From DASXHD01 sp036488725 (GTDB taxonomy: Bacteria > Myxococcota_A > Polyangia > Polyangiales > Polyangiaceae), in contig DASXHD010000086.1 in assembly GCA_036488725.1 (NCBI GenBank), positions 31,731 through 95,730 of the forward strand: a stretch of 64,000 nucleotides of DNA, written 5' to 3'. Of this stretch, positions 43,142-51,291 are shown piece after piece. Below the pieces are notes generated by a model. That model saw only the letters and a list, made by a program, of their open reading frames with translations. It did not search any database and was not told the DNA's origin. The position numbers and the translations under genes were made by a program. Numbering within the stretch: position 1 is the stretch's first letter; every line of letters begins with the position of its first letter.

Positions 43142-44221
43142 ATGATGCCAGAGTTAGCGTCGATGATGTACATTCACGTCTCCGTGACCACGCCCTCGAA
43201 CAAAGGCACGCCGCCGTCTGGGCCCGGTCTCTCGCGGCAGACGCCGCCGATGGGCACGCCGCAGCCGGCTGCGGCGAACTCGAGCGGCTCGTTTCCGGCC
43301 GCGCCGTCGCAGCCGGGCGTGCCCGCGGCGCCCGTGTCTCAACCGGCGATGCCGGGCCAGCGCATCGTCGTGCGGTTGCCGCAGGTCGGCACGAAGCTCG
43401 TTTCCAAGCGCGGCGACTACGAGGTGCGGCGCATCCTCGGCACCGGCGAGTTCGGCGCCGTCTACGACTGCCTCGGCCCGTTCGATCAAGTCTACGCGGT
43501 GAAGATGATTCGCCCGGCGAATCGCCCGTACGCGCAGGTCTACGACGAGTGGGCGAAAGAGTCGCAGCGGCTCATGTCGCTCCGCCACCCGAACGTCGTG
43601 TACATGCACGACGCGTTCGAGCAAGACCACCTCTTCTACATGGCGCTCGAGAAGTGCGAGCACTCGCTCACCGACATGCTCGGCACGCCGATGCAAGAAG
43701 GGCTCGTGCTCGAGCTCGCGCGGCAGCTCCTCGCCGCCGTGCAGTTCCTCCACGACAACGACATCATCCACGACGATCTCCACCCGGGAAACGTCCTCAT
43801 CATCCACGGCGTCGATCGGCCGACGGTGAAGATCAGCGATTTCGGGATCAGCCACGAGCTACGCGGCGCGCCCGCGGTGCGGCCGAACGTCGTGCACCAC
43901 AAAATCATGGCGCCCGAGGTGGTCGCGAGCGGCTACACGAGCAAGCAGAGCGATCTCTATCAAGTCGGGTTGCTCATGTTTTGGATGCTCACCGGCGAGC
44001 CGGCGATTCCGCTCGGCGTGCCTTACCAGGAGCTCGTTCGCATCGTGGGCGAAGGCATCCCGCGGCGACGCGCCGAGCAGATCGGCACGCCGTTCGGAAA
44101 CCTCGTCGCGAAGATGCTGCGGCGCCGCGACGCGTACCGTTACACCTCGGCGCGCGAGGTCTGGTCCGATTTGCGCCAGCTCTCGGGGTGGCAGAACCGC
44201 GAGCTCTTTCCGGTGAAATGA
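43142..44221 (+). CDS. Ser/Thr protein kinase, HDD variant
   Basis: 359 aa. The start is uncertain: ATG 43142 is given, 43163 is possible; neither has a strong ribosome-binding site. A Pro/Ser/Gly-rich head (1-75) precedes the kinase domain (about 80-355): glycine loop GTGEFG (100-105), Lys121, HDDLHPGN (catalytic Asp212, Asn217), DFG (233-235), APE (257-259). The usual Arg of HRD is Asp211, so it is a non-RD kinase and unlikely to be regulated by activation-loop phosphate. It has no membrane segment. It overlaps the next gene as ATGA. Confidence 0.85.
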   Translation: MMPELASMMYIHVSVTTPSNKGTPPSGPGLSRQTPPMGTPQPAAANSSGSFPAAPSQPGVPAAPVSQPAMPGQRIVVRLPQVGTKLVSKRGDYEVRRILGTGEFGAVYDCLGPFDQVYAVKMIRPANRPYAQVYDEWAKESQRLMSLRHPNVVYMHDAFEQDHLFYMALEKCEHSLTDMLGTPMQEGLVLELARQLLAAVQFLHDNDIIHDDLHPGNVLIIHGVDRPTVKISDFGISHELRGAPAVRPNVVHHKIMAPEVVASGYTSKQSDLYQVGLLMFWMLTGEPAIPLGVPYQELVRIVGEGIPRRRAEQIGTPFGNLVAKMLRRRDAYRYTSAREVWSDLRQLSGWQNRELFPVK

Positions 44222-46128
44222 TTCGCCGCGTTCTCGCTCTCGTCACGATGCTCTTGTGCGTCGCTTCGATCGCATTCGCTCGGCCGGGCGGCGGGCAGAG
44301 CTTTCGGAGCAGCGGCTCGTCGGGCGGGTCGCACTCGAGCAGCACTTACTCGAGTCATTCGTCGTCGGGCTCCAGCGGCTATCACTCGAGCGGAACGTAT
44401 TCGAGCCCGGGGTCGAGCAATCCGCTCGGCGTTTGTTTCGCGCTCTTCGTCATCGCGGGCGTCGTGCTCGTCGTCATCGTCGTCATGTCGGCGGCGAACC
44501 GGCGCGCGTCCGGCGTGCGGTCCGCGGTGCTCGACGCGCAATACGATTTGCAGGCGGCGAGCCGGCGCTCGGTCTCGCTCGACGCGCTCCAAGCGCGCGA
44601 TCCGAATTTGACCGAGGCGAGCCTCATCGACCGCGTGAGACGCATGAGCGACATCTTGCGCGACGCGTGGAGCGCGGGAGACATGCGCCCGGCGCGCGCG
44701 TTCATGTCCGACGGGACGTTCTCGCGGTTTCAGGTGCAGCTCGAGCTGATGTGCGGCGAAGGCGTGCGCAACGTGATGAGCGACACGCGCGTCCTCTACG
44801 TGACGCTCGAAGCGGTGCAGAGCAATCCGCCGCTCGACATCGTGCACGTGCGGTTCACCGCCGAGGCGCGCGACGCGACCGTGCCGCTCGCGGCGACGCC
44901 GGAGCAGATCCAAGCCGCGCTCGCCAAGACCCAGGTCGCGCCGTACACCGAAATTTGGACGCTCGTTCGCCGGCAAGGCGCGCAAACGAAGCAGAGCGCG
45001 GAGAGCGTGGGCAAGGCATGCCCCTCGTGCGGCGCGCCTTTTCAGCTGGCGGCGCCGGGCGATGCGGGCGGCGGAGAAGTTGTAATCTGCAAGTATTGCA
45101 AAGCGCTCGTCTGCTCCGGCGAGCACGACTGGGTCCTCGCCGAGATCACGCAGCTCTCCGAGTGGCACCCGAACTCCGCCGAGCCGGTCGCGGGGCTCGA
45201 CGGTCTGCGCGAGGTCGATCTCGGCGTCACGCGCGAGACGCTCGAAGATCGCGCGAGCTACCTCTTTTGGAAGTGGATCGAGAGCGGCCGAAAACAAAAC
45301 GCGGCGCCGCTTCGAAAGGCTGCGACCCCGGAGCTCCTCGGGCGCGGCCCTGGCCCCGCCGGGGGCTGGGACGGCGCGAACGTGGCGCAGCAGGCGCGCG
45401 ACATCGCGGTCGGCGGCGCGGATTTGGTGTTGTGCGACGTCGCGACGTCCGAGCCGCAAGATTACGCGTACGTGAACGTCTTCTGGTCGGCGGCGTTCTC
45501 GCCTGGCGCCGAGCCGATTCCACAGCAGTCGACGCTGCGGCTCGCGCGAAAGACCGGCGCGAGCACCAAGCTCTCGATGACGCAGGTGGTTTGTCCGAGC
45601 TGCGGCGGTCCGCTCGTCGAGACCGACGATCCGCGCTGCAGCCACTGCAACGCCGAAATCGTCGCGACCGGCCTCGTGTGGGCGCTCGATGCGGTCGGCG
45701 CGCCCGGCTCGGCGCGACCGCGCTCGCCCGTGGGACCTGCCGCTTCGCTCGGCTTCCTCGTGCCCGACGTGCGCGATCCGCGCGAGCGCATGGTGCTCTT
45801 CACGCAGATGGCGCACATGCTCGTGTCCGGCGGTCTGAAGCGCGACGAGAAGCGCTTGCTCGTCGAATGCGGAAAGCGTTGGGACATCCCGGAAGAAATC
45901 GTGGGCCGCGCGCTGTCCGGTCAGCTCGTGGGGCAGGTCGGGCCGGTCGCTTCGCCGGAGTGGTTCCTCGCGGGGCTCGTCGCCGCCGCGCTCATCGACG
46001 GGACGATCGACGCGCAAGAGCGCGACACGCTGCAGCGCGTCTGCGCCGGCCTCAACTTGGCGCCGCAAATCCTCGAGCAACAAATCGCGGCGACGCAGCA
46101 GCGCATGGCCGCGCAGCCGCAAGCGTGA
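44218..46128 (+). CDS. Tim44-like, zinc-ribbon, TerB-like membrane protein
   Basis: 636 aa. ATG 44218 overlaps the kinase stop as ATGA. An N-terminal signal (to about 21) is followed by a Ser/Gly/Tyr-rich stretch and a membrane helix (70-91). Then come a Tim44-like domain (about 105-260, LIDRVRRMSDILRDAWSAGDMRPARAFMSDG), a zinc ribbon (CPSC at 268 ... CKYC), a middle domain, a second zinc ribbon (CPSC at 459 ... CSHC) and a C-terminal TerB-like helical domain (about 520-636, RERMVLFTQMAHMLVSGGLKRDEKRLL). It may be a kinase substrate or partner; membrane proteins of this design are seen in predatory and complex bacteria. Confidence 0.8.
   Translation: MIRRVLALVTMLLCVASIAFARPGGGQSFRSSGSSGGSHSSSTYSSHSSSGSSGYHSSGTYSSPGSSNPLGVCFALFVIAGVVLVVIVVMSAANRRASGVRSAVLDAQYDLQAASRRSVSLDALQARDPNLTEASLIDRVRRMSDILRDAWSAGDMRPARAFMSDGTFSRFQVQLELMCGEGVRNVMSDTRVLYVTLEAVQSNPPLDIVHVRFTAEARDATVPLAATPEQIQAALAKTQVAPYTEIWTLVRRQGAQTKQSAESVGKACPSCGAPFQLAAPGDAGGGEVVICKYCKALVCSGEHDWVLAEITQLSEWHPNSAEPVAGLDGLREVDLGVTRETLEDRASYLFWKWIESGRKQNAAPLRKAATPELLGRGPGPAGGWDGANVAQQARDIAVGGADLVLCDVATSEPQDYAYVNVFWSAAFSPGAEPIPQQSTLRLARKTGASTKLSMTQVVCPSCGGPLVETDDPRCSHCNAEIVATGLVWALDAVGAPGSARPRSPVGPAASLGFLVPDVRDPRERMVLFTQMAHMLVSGGLKRDEKRLLVECGKRWDIPEEIVGRALSGQLVGQVGPVASPEWFLAGLVAAALIDGTIDAQERDTLQRVCAGLNLAPQILEQQIAATQQRMAAQPQA
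45080..45092. other. Palindromic motif TTGTA-ATC-TGCAA
   Basis: Perfect site at the first zinc ribbon of the Tim44-like gene, codons GTT GTA ATC TGC AAG. Confidence 0.7.
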
Positions 46129-46129
46129 T

Positions 46130-47230
46130 TCAAAAAATGACGCCGCTCGGCTGAGGCTGCGGCCGAACGGGCGGAGCGTTCTTTTCCGCTTCGGCGCGGC
46201 GCTTGCGGATCTCGTCGAGCCTCTGGCGCGCGAGCGGGAGCCAGTGGTCGTGGCCGTGTCGCGTGGCGCCGTTGACGTAGCTCGTCATCGCCGTCTCGGC
46301 GCCGCGCCAATGCTCCGCGACGACCGCCGGCGACGCCGCGTCGAGCGCGAGCGCCGCGTACCCGAGCGCGAGATACCACTCGCGCTCGTAGTCGGGCACG
46401 AAGTAGACGCTCGTGTTGTACTTGCTCATCGCGAAGAGCCCCGACGGGACCTCGGTGATGAGGATGTCTTTGTCGGTCTCGCAGTGCGTCGTCACGACGA
46501 CGTTGAGCTCTTTGTTCACGCCGACGCAGCGGCCATCCATGCGCACCGCGGCGAGCGCGGCGGCGCGACCGTTTCGTAAATCGCCGGAGCGATCGAGCGC
46601 GATCGCGAGGTCCCATTGCGCGAGCATGAAAATCTCCGGGCTCGACACGCGCGCGCCGAGCTCGAGCAGCTCGCGAAACCGATCGACGGCGAGATCGGCG
46701 TCGCCCATTCGCATGTATGCTTCGCCTTGATTGAGGAGCGGCGTGAGCTTGTCGCCGTCGCCCATCGCGCGCGCGAGGACCTCGTCGTACGCGCGGATTT
46801 CGTCTTGCGTGCGCTCGAGACGCACGTACGACTCGGCGAGCTTCTGCCAGACTTCGATCGAGAAGAGCTCGCCGTCGAATTCTTTCGCGAGCGGCTCGAG
46901 GATGGACACGGCCCCGCGGTAGTCGTCGCGTTTCATCGCGATCCACGCTTGATCGAAGCGCAGCCAGCGATCGCGCGGGCCGTTCCAAGTCTCGGACGCG
47001 AGGCGCGCGTCGTCTTTCGCGCGCTCGGCCCAGATGTGGCCGGCGATCTGCGGATCGCCACTGAGCTCGTCGGCGGTGTCGATGTCGTTCTCGATGCGGA
47101 GGTGCTGGCGGCGCTCGGCGAAGGCGTTCGGATTTTTTCCGAGATCCCACACCGTGGGCGGCGTGTCGGCGCGCGCGATCGTCGCGCATGCGATCGTGAC
47201 GACCGCGGCGACGGCGGGCGCGAGCTTCAC
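46130..47230 (-). CDS. Periplasmic TPR protein
   Basis: 366 aa from GTG 47230, overlapping the previous stop as GTGA. Signal peptide (VKLAPAVAAVVTIACATIARA) then TPR repeats (about 80-300, DYRGAVSILEPLAKEFDGELF and similar) and a Pro-rich end. The stop lies 1 nt from the end of the opposite-strand Tim44-like gene. No family name is possible. Confidence 0.8.
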   Translation of the reverse strand: MKLAPAVAAVVTIACATIARADTPPTVWDLGKNPNAFAERRQHLRIENDIDTADELSGDPQIAGHIWAERAKDDARLASETWNGPRDRWLRFDQAWIAMKRDDYRGAVSILEPLAKEFDGELFSIEVWQKLAESYVRLERTQDEIRAYDEVLARAMGDGDKLTPLLNQGEAYMRMGDADLAVDRFRELLELGARVSSPEIFMLAQWDLAIALDRSGDLRNGRAAALAAVRMDGRCVGVNKELNVVVTTHCETDKDILITEVPSGLFAMSKYNTSVYFVPDYEREWYLALGYAALALDAASPAVVAEHWRGAETAMTSYVNGATRHGHDHWLPLARQRLDEIRKRRAEAEKNAPPVRPQPQPSGVIF

Positions 47231-48102
47231 CGGTGCCTCGGCGCGCGCGGCGCCGCACCGAGATGCGATTTCGCGTGGTCGACCCACGGGCTCGACGGCG
47301 CGGCGGCGATGAACGCTTGCCACGCGGCTTGCGCTTCGGGCCCGTCGAGGCCAATCGCGGCGAGCGCGTGCGACTCGAACCCGAGCGGACCCAGGAGGGA
47401 CTGCACCGTGGCGTCGCGCGCGATCGTGCGAGCGGCGGCACGCGCGCGATCGTCGAGGACGGCGCGCGCTTCGTCGCGATCGCCGCTGCGGTCGAGCGCG
47501 AGGGCGAGCGCGAGCGTCGCGACCGGTTGGAGCGCATCGGTCGCCTCGCGTCGTGCTTGACGAAGCATGGCGATCGAATCCTCGAGACTGCCGGCGCCGG
47601 CGTTCATCGTGTGCATCGCGGCCTCGACGTAAGCGCCGGCGCGCTCGTTCGACGAGAGGCCGTCGGCCCGCGGCAAGAGCGCGCGAAACGAGGCGACCGC
47701 CTCCTGTTCGTGATTGCTGCGCGCGCACGCCCGCGCGAACGCGAGGAGCGCCGCCGAGTCATCGAGCGAACGCGCGTCGCGCCGGCGCGCTTCGGCGAAC
47801 GCGCCGTACGCCTCGCCGAACCGCCCGAGCTTCGCGAGCGCGCGGCCCTTGAGAACGAGCGGCGCCGCGTGCCCGGGCATCACTCCGTCGGCCTCGTCGG
47901 CTTCGCGCAGCGCCTCGCCCGCGGCCGCGGCCGAGACGAGCTTGCTCGCGCCGGTCGCGAGCAAGTCGCAGTAACGCCGGAGCTCCGGATGCTTCGCGCG
48001 CTCCCAAATGTTCGTGCCGCGCATGCTCCCATCGGTGCCGCACTCGGCGGGACGCCCGGCGGCGAGAGAGAGCTGCGCTACGAGGACAATCGCGGGGAGC
48101 AC
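47227..48102 (-). CDS. Secreted TPR-like protein
   Basis: 291 aa, GTG 48102. A short signal (VLPAIVLVAQLSLAAG) is followed by Cys-containing mature N-terminus and TPR-like helical pairs (VLKGRALAKLGRFGEAYGAFAEA). It is the partner of the next TPR gene, coupled by GTGA. Function unknown. Confidence 0.8.
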   Translation of the reverse strand: MLPAIVLVAQLSLAAGRPAECGTDGSMRGTNIWERAKHPELRRYCDLLATGASKLVSAAAAGEALREADEADGVMPGHAAPLVLKGRALAKLGRFGEAYGAFAEARRRDARSLDDSAALLAFARACARSNHEQEAVASFRALLPRADGLSSNERAGAYVEAAMHTMNAGAGSLEDSIAMLRQARREATDALQPVATLALALALDRSGDRDEARAVLDDRARAAARTIARDATVQSLLGPLGFESHALAAIGLDGPEAQAAWQAFIAAAPSSPWVDHAKSHLGAAPRAPRHR

Positions 48103-48142
48103 GGTGTTAAAGGGTTAGCACGGAGTGCGGACCGCGCCGGGC

Positions 48143-49417
48143 TCAGTCGAAAACTTTGCTCCGGAGGATCGTCTCGTCGCGACGCGATCCGACGCTCACG
48201 ATCGCCGCTTCGCAGCCGGCCGCCTCCTCGATCATCTTCACGTACTCCTGCGCGGCGCGCGGCAGGTCCCCCATCGTTTTTGCTTTCGCGAGATCTTCGC
48301 TCCACGGCTCGCAGTCGCGGAAGACCGGCTTGCATCGGTCGAGATCGCTCGTCGGAAAATCCTCGCTGCGGCCGCGCGGCGTTTCGTACGCGACGCAAAC
48401 GCGAAGCTTGGGGAGACCGGTGAGGACGTCGAGCTTGGTGATCGCGATGCGATCGAGACCGTTGATGCGCGCGGCGTAGCGCAGCGCCGGAAGATCGAGC
48501 CAGCCGGTGCGGCGCGGGCGACCGGTGACCGAGCCGAACTCGTCGCCGACTTTGCGGAGACGCTCGCCGACCTCGTCGCTCAACTCGGTCGGAAACGGGC
48601 CGCCGCCGACGCGCGTGCAATACGCTTTGACCAAACCGACGACGCGCCCGATGCGGGTCGGACCGACGCCCGCGCCGGTGCACGCGCCGCCCGCGATCGC
48701 GCTCGACGACGTGACGAACGGATACGTTCCGTGATCGACGTCGAGGAGCGTGCCTTGCGCGCCCTCGAAGAGAACCGACTTGCCGGCGCGGAGCGCGTCG
48801 TTCACGAGCGCGGTGGTGTCGCAGAGACGCGGCGCGAGACGCGCGGCGAGCGGCTCGATCTCGGCGAGCACTTCGTCGATCGACGGCGCTTTTCCGCCGA
48901 GCGCCGCGATGACCGGCTTCCACGCTTCGAGGCCTTTTCCGGCGAGATCGCGCAACACGCGCACGTCGCGGAGCGCTCCCATCGGAACGCCGCGACGCGC
49001 AGCTTTGTCTTCGTAACAAGGCCCGATGCCGCGTTTGGTCGTGCCGATCGCGCCCGCGCCTTGCTCGCGAAGCCCATCGACGAGCCGGTGATACGAGAGG
49101 ATCGCGTGCGCGCGATCCGAGATCGAGAGCTCGGCGGCGTGCTCGTAGCCGCGTTTTTTGAGCTCGTCGATTTCATCGCAGAGTCGCACCGGATCGATCA
49201 CCATCCCTTGCGCGAGGACGCACGTCGTCCCTTTGCGCAAGATGCCGCTCGGCACGAGCCGCACGATGACTTTTTCGTTTCCGACGACGAGCGTGTGCCC
49301 GGCGTTGGGTCCTCCCGCGTAGCGCACGACCACTTGCGCGTGCTCGGTGAGGATGTCGACGATCTTCCCCTTCCCTTCGTCACCCCACTGCGCTCCGACG
49401 ACGACGACGCCAGGCAT
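48143..49417 (-). CDS. purA: Adenylosuccinate synthetase
   Basis: 424 aa from ATG 49417, overlapping the hisZ stop as TGATG. The P-loop GAQWGDEGKGKI is at the N-terminus, with GPNAGHT, the SSSAIAGGACTGAGVGP loop and TGRPRRTGWLDLPALRYA. It makes adenylosuccinate from IMP and aspartate with GTP. Confidence 0.97.
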   Translation of the reverse strand: MPGVVVVGAQWGDEGKGKIVDILTEHAQVVVRYAGGPNAGHTLVVGNEKVIVRLVPSGILRKGTTCVLAQGMVIDPVRLCDEIDELKKRGYEHAAELSISDRAHAILSYHRLVDGLREQGAGAIGTTKRGIGPCYEDKAARRGVPMGALRDVRVLRDLAGKGLEAWKPVIAALGGKAPSIDEVLAEIEPLAARLAPRLCDTTALVNDALRAGKSVLFEGAQGTLLDVDHGTYPFVTSSSAIAGGACTGAGVGPTRIGRVVGLVKAYCTRVGGGPFPTELSDEVGERLRKVGDEFGSVTGRPRRTGWLDLPALRYAARINGLDRIAITKLDVLTGLPKLRVCVAYETPRGRSEDFPTSDLDRCKPVFRDCEPWSEDLAKAKTMGDLPRAAQEYVKMIEEAAGCEAAIVSVGSRRDETILRSKVFD

Positions 49418-50535
49418 CAACGCTTCTCCTTCTGAACGACTCGGGTGAAGCCCCACGCGCGGGCGTATTCTTCGGCGCCGTCGGGATCTCGACACACGGC
49501 GCACGCAACGCCGCGTTCACGCAGCGCGCGCGCCTCGGCCTCGTCGCCGATCACGAGCACGCGCTCGCGCTTCTCGGGTGCGCGGTCCGCCATGCGCACG
49601 GCCGAGGCGAGCGCGTCGAGATCGAGCGCGAATCCGACCGCGGCCATCGGCGCGCCGAAGTGGCCGAGCAGCTCGTCGTAGCGACCGCCGGATCCGATCG
49701 CCTCCGCCGAGCCGCGCGCATACGCACGAAAGAGCATGCCGGTGTAGTACGCGGCCGAGCGGATCTCGCCAAGGTCCGCCGTGACGTGCGCGCCGAGCCC
49801 GCGTGAAACGGCCGCGGCGTGGAGCGCGCGGAGGCGTTTCGCTGCGGGCGCAGCGGCGGTTTTCTCGAGGAGCGCCGCGCCGGCGTCGAGCGTCTTGCTC
49901 GCGAGCACGTCGAGGAGGCGCGCCGGATCGCGTCCGGCTTCGCGCATGCGATCGCCGATCTCGATCGCGTCCTTGCGTCCGATCGCGTCCACGATCGGCA
50001 TGGCGAGATCCGGCGGGACGCCCTCGAGGAGCGCGCGCACGATGCCCGCGTCGCCGAGATCGATCACGAAGTCGTCGAGCCCGACCGCGCGAAGCACCGA
50101 CGAAACGACCTCGAGGACCTCGACGTCTCCCTCTTCTCCCGGCACGCCGACGAGCTCCACGCCGACTTGCGGGATCTGCCGGCGTTTGTTCGCGCGGCCG
50201 CTCAAGCGTCGCAGCACGGTTCCTTCGTATGCGAGCCGAAACGGCGGCGGACGCGAGCCGAGGCGCGTCGCGATCATGCGCGCGATTTGAGGCGTCATGT
50301 CCGGCCGCAGCGCGGCGACCTCGCCCGACTCGGGCTCGACGAAGCGGAGCACGTCGCTCGGGTCGAGCGCGCCGAGACCGCGCTCGAGCACTTCGGCGAA
50401 CTCGAACGCCGGCAAGAGCACGAGGTCGTACCCGAAGAGCTCGAGCCGCGCGAGCGCACGCGCGGCGAGCTCGCGACGCTCACGCGCTTCCTCCGGCAGG
50501 AGATCGCGCAAGCCGGACGGAAGCGGGTGGCTCAC
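49417..50535 (-). CDS. hisZ: ATP phosphoribosyltransferase regulatory subunit HisZ
   Basis: 372 aa from GTG 50535, which opens with SHPLPSGLRDLLPEEARER; upstream codons are less family-like. It is a HisRS-like class II fold (VLERGLGALDPSDVLRFVEPESGE, RPDMTPQIAR, GRYDELLGHFG) but short and without the anticodon-binding domain, as in HisZ. HisZ activates the short form of HisG. Linkage with purA is common in proteobacteria. A true HisRS is less likely because the C-terminal domain is missing. Confidence 0.8.
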   Translation of the reverse strand: MSHPLPSGLRDLLPEEARERRELAARALARLELFGYDLVLLPAFEFAEVLERGLGALDPSDVLRFVEPESGEVAALRPDMTPQIARMIATRLGSRPPPFRLAYEGTVLRRLSGRANKRRQIPQVGVELVGVPGEEGDVEVLEVVSSVLRAVGLDDFVIDLGDAGIVRALLEGVPPDLAMPIVDAIGRKDAIEIGDRMREAGRDPARLLDVLASKTLDAGAALLEKTAAAPAAKRLRALHAAAVSRGLGAHVTADLGEIRSAAYYTGMLFRAYARGSAEAIGSGGRYDELLGHFGAPMAAVGFALDLDALASAVRMADRAPEKRERVLVIGDEAEARALRERGVACAVCRDPDGAEEYARAWGFTRVVQKEKR

Positions 50536-50642
50536 GGCCGGACACTTTACACCCTGTCGGGTTTCCAACAGGTCCGCGGCGCGCGGCGCACGGGATTTTC
50601 CGCGTTTCGTGCGTGGCACGCGACTCGCTAGGCCTGCCTTCG

Positions 50643-51200
50643 ATGGCGCTTTCCATTCAGCGAGAGATCGTCCAGGCGGCGCTCGAAGGCGACCGCGCGT
50701 CGCTCCGCGCGATCGTCACCACGTCGTCACCGCTCATCGAGAGGCAGCTCCTCCGCTACCCGCTGAGCGACGACGACCGCCGCGATCTCGTGCAGACGAC
50801 GCTCGTTCAAGTCTTGCGTCGGCTCGGATCGTTTCGCGGCGAATCGAGCTGGTCGACGTGGCTCTTCCGCGTGACGGCGAACGAAGCGTTGATGTTTCTT
50901 CGCTCGCAGCGACGTCGTCGCGCGCGCATCGCCGAGGTCGACTTCGACGCCGCAACCGACGCGCACGCGGACGATTCGCCCGAGCCCGACGAACGCGTCG
51001 CGCGCAAAGCCGCGCGCTTCCGCGTCGCGACCGCGCTCGCCGCGCTCCCCGCGGATTACCGCGACGTCGTCGTCGCGCATTACCACGAAGACCTCGGTCT
51101 CCAAGAAATCGCCGCGCGCCTCGCGATCACCGAGAGCGCCGTGCGCTCGCGCCTGCATCGCGCCCGCGCCGCGCTGCGGACCCTCCTCGACGCTGCCTGA
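50643..51200 (+). CDS. ECF sigma factor
   Basis: 185 aa from ATG 50643. Region 2 lies at about 20-90 (DDDRRDLVQTTLVQVLRRLGSFRGESSWSTWLFRVTANEAL) and region 4 at about 125-180 (LQEIAARLAITESAVRSRLHRARAAL). It has no adjacent anti-sigma gene. It faces hisZ across a 107-nt divergent gap. The 3' side holds a dispersed repeat and a strong terminator. Confidence 0.93.
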   Translation: MALSIQREIVQAALEGDRASLRAIVTTSSPLIERQLLRYPLSDDDRRDLVQTTLVQVLRRLGSFRGESSWSTWLFRVTANEALMFLRSQRRRRARIAEVDFDAATDAHADDSPEPDERVARKAARFRVATALAALPADYRDVVVAHYHEDLGLQEIAARLAITESAVRSRLHRARAALRTLLDAA

Positions 51201-51218
51201 TCGTGCGAAGAGAGAAAA

Positions 51219-51241
51219 ACAGGAAGGTCCGAGGCTCAAAA
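51219..51241 (+). repeat. ACAGGAAG dispersed repeat, copy after the sigma gene
   Basis: ACAGGAAG at 51219 is followed 7 nt later by GCTCAAAA at 51234, the same spacing as after der (21638 and 21653). It begins 19 nt after the sigma stop. Confidence 0.5.
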
Positions 51242-51266
51242 AGGGCGAGAGAAAGATTCGATTTGC

Positions 51267-51288
51267 TCGAGGGGCGAACGCCCCTCGA
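51267..51288. terminator. Strong bidirectional hairpin
   Basis: A perfect 10-bp stem (TCGAGGGGCG/CGCCCCTCGA, practical loop GAAC) lies between the convergent sigma and sulfatase genes, 4 nt before the sulfatase stop. It lacks a T-run, as usual at this GC content. Confidence 0.65.
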
Positions 51289-51291
51289 ACA

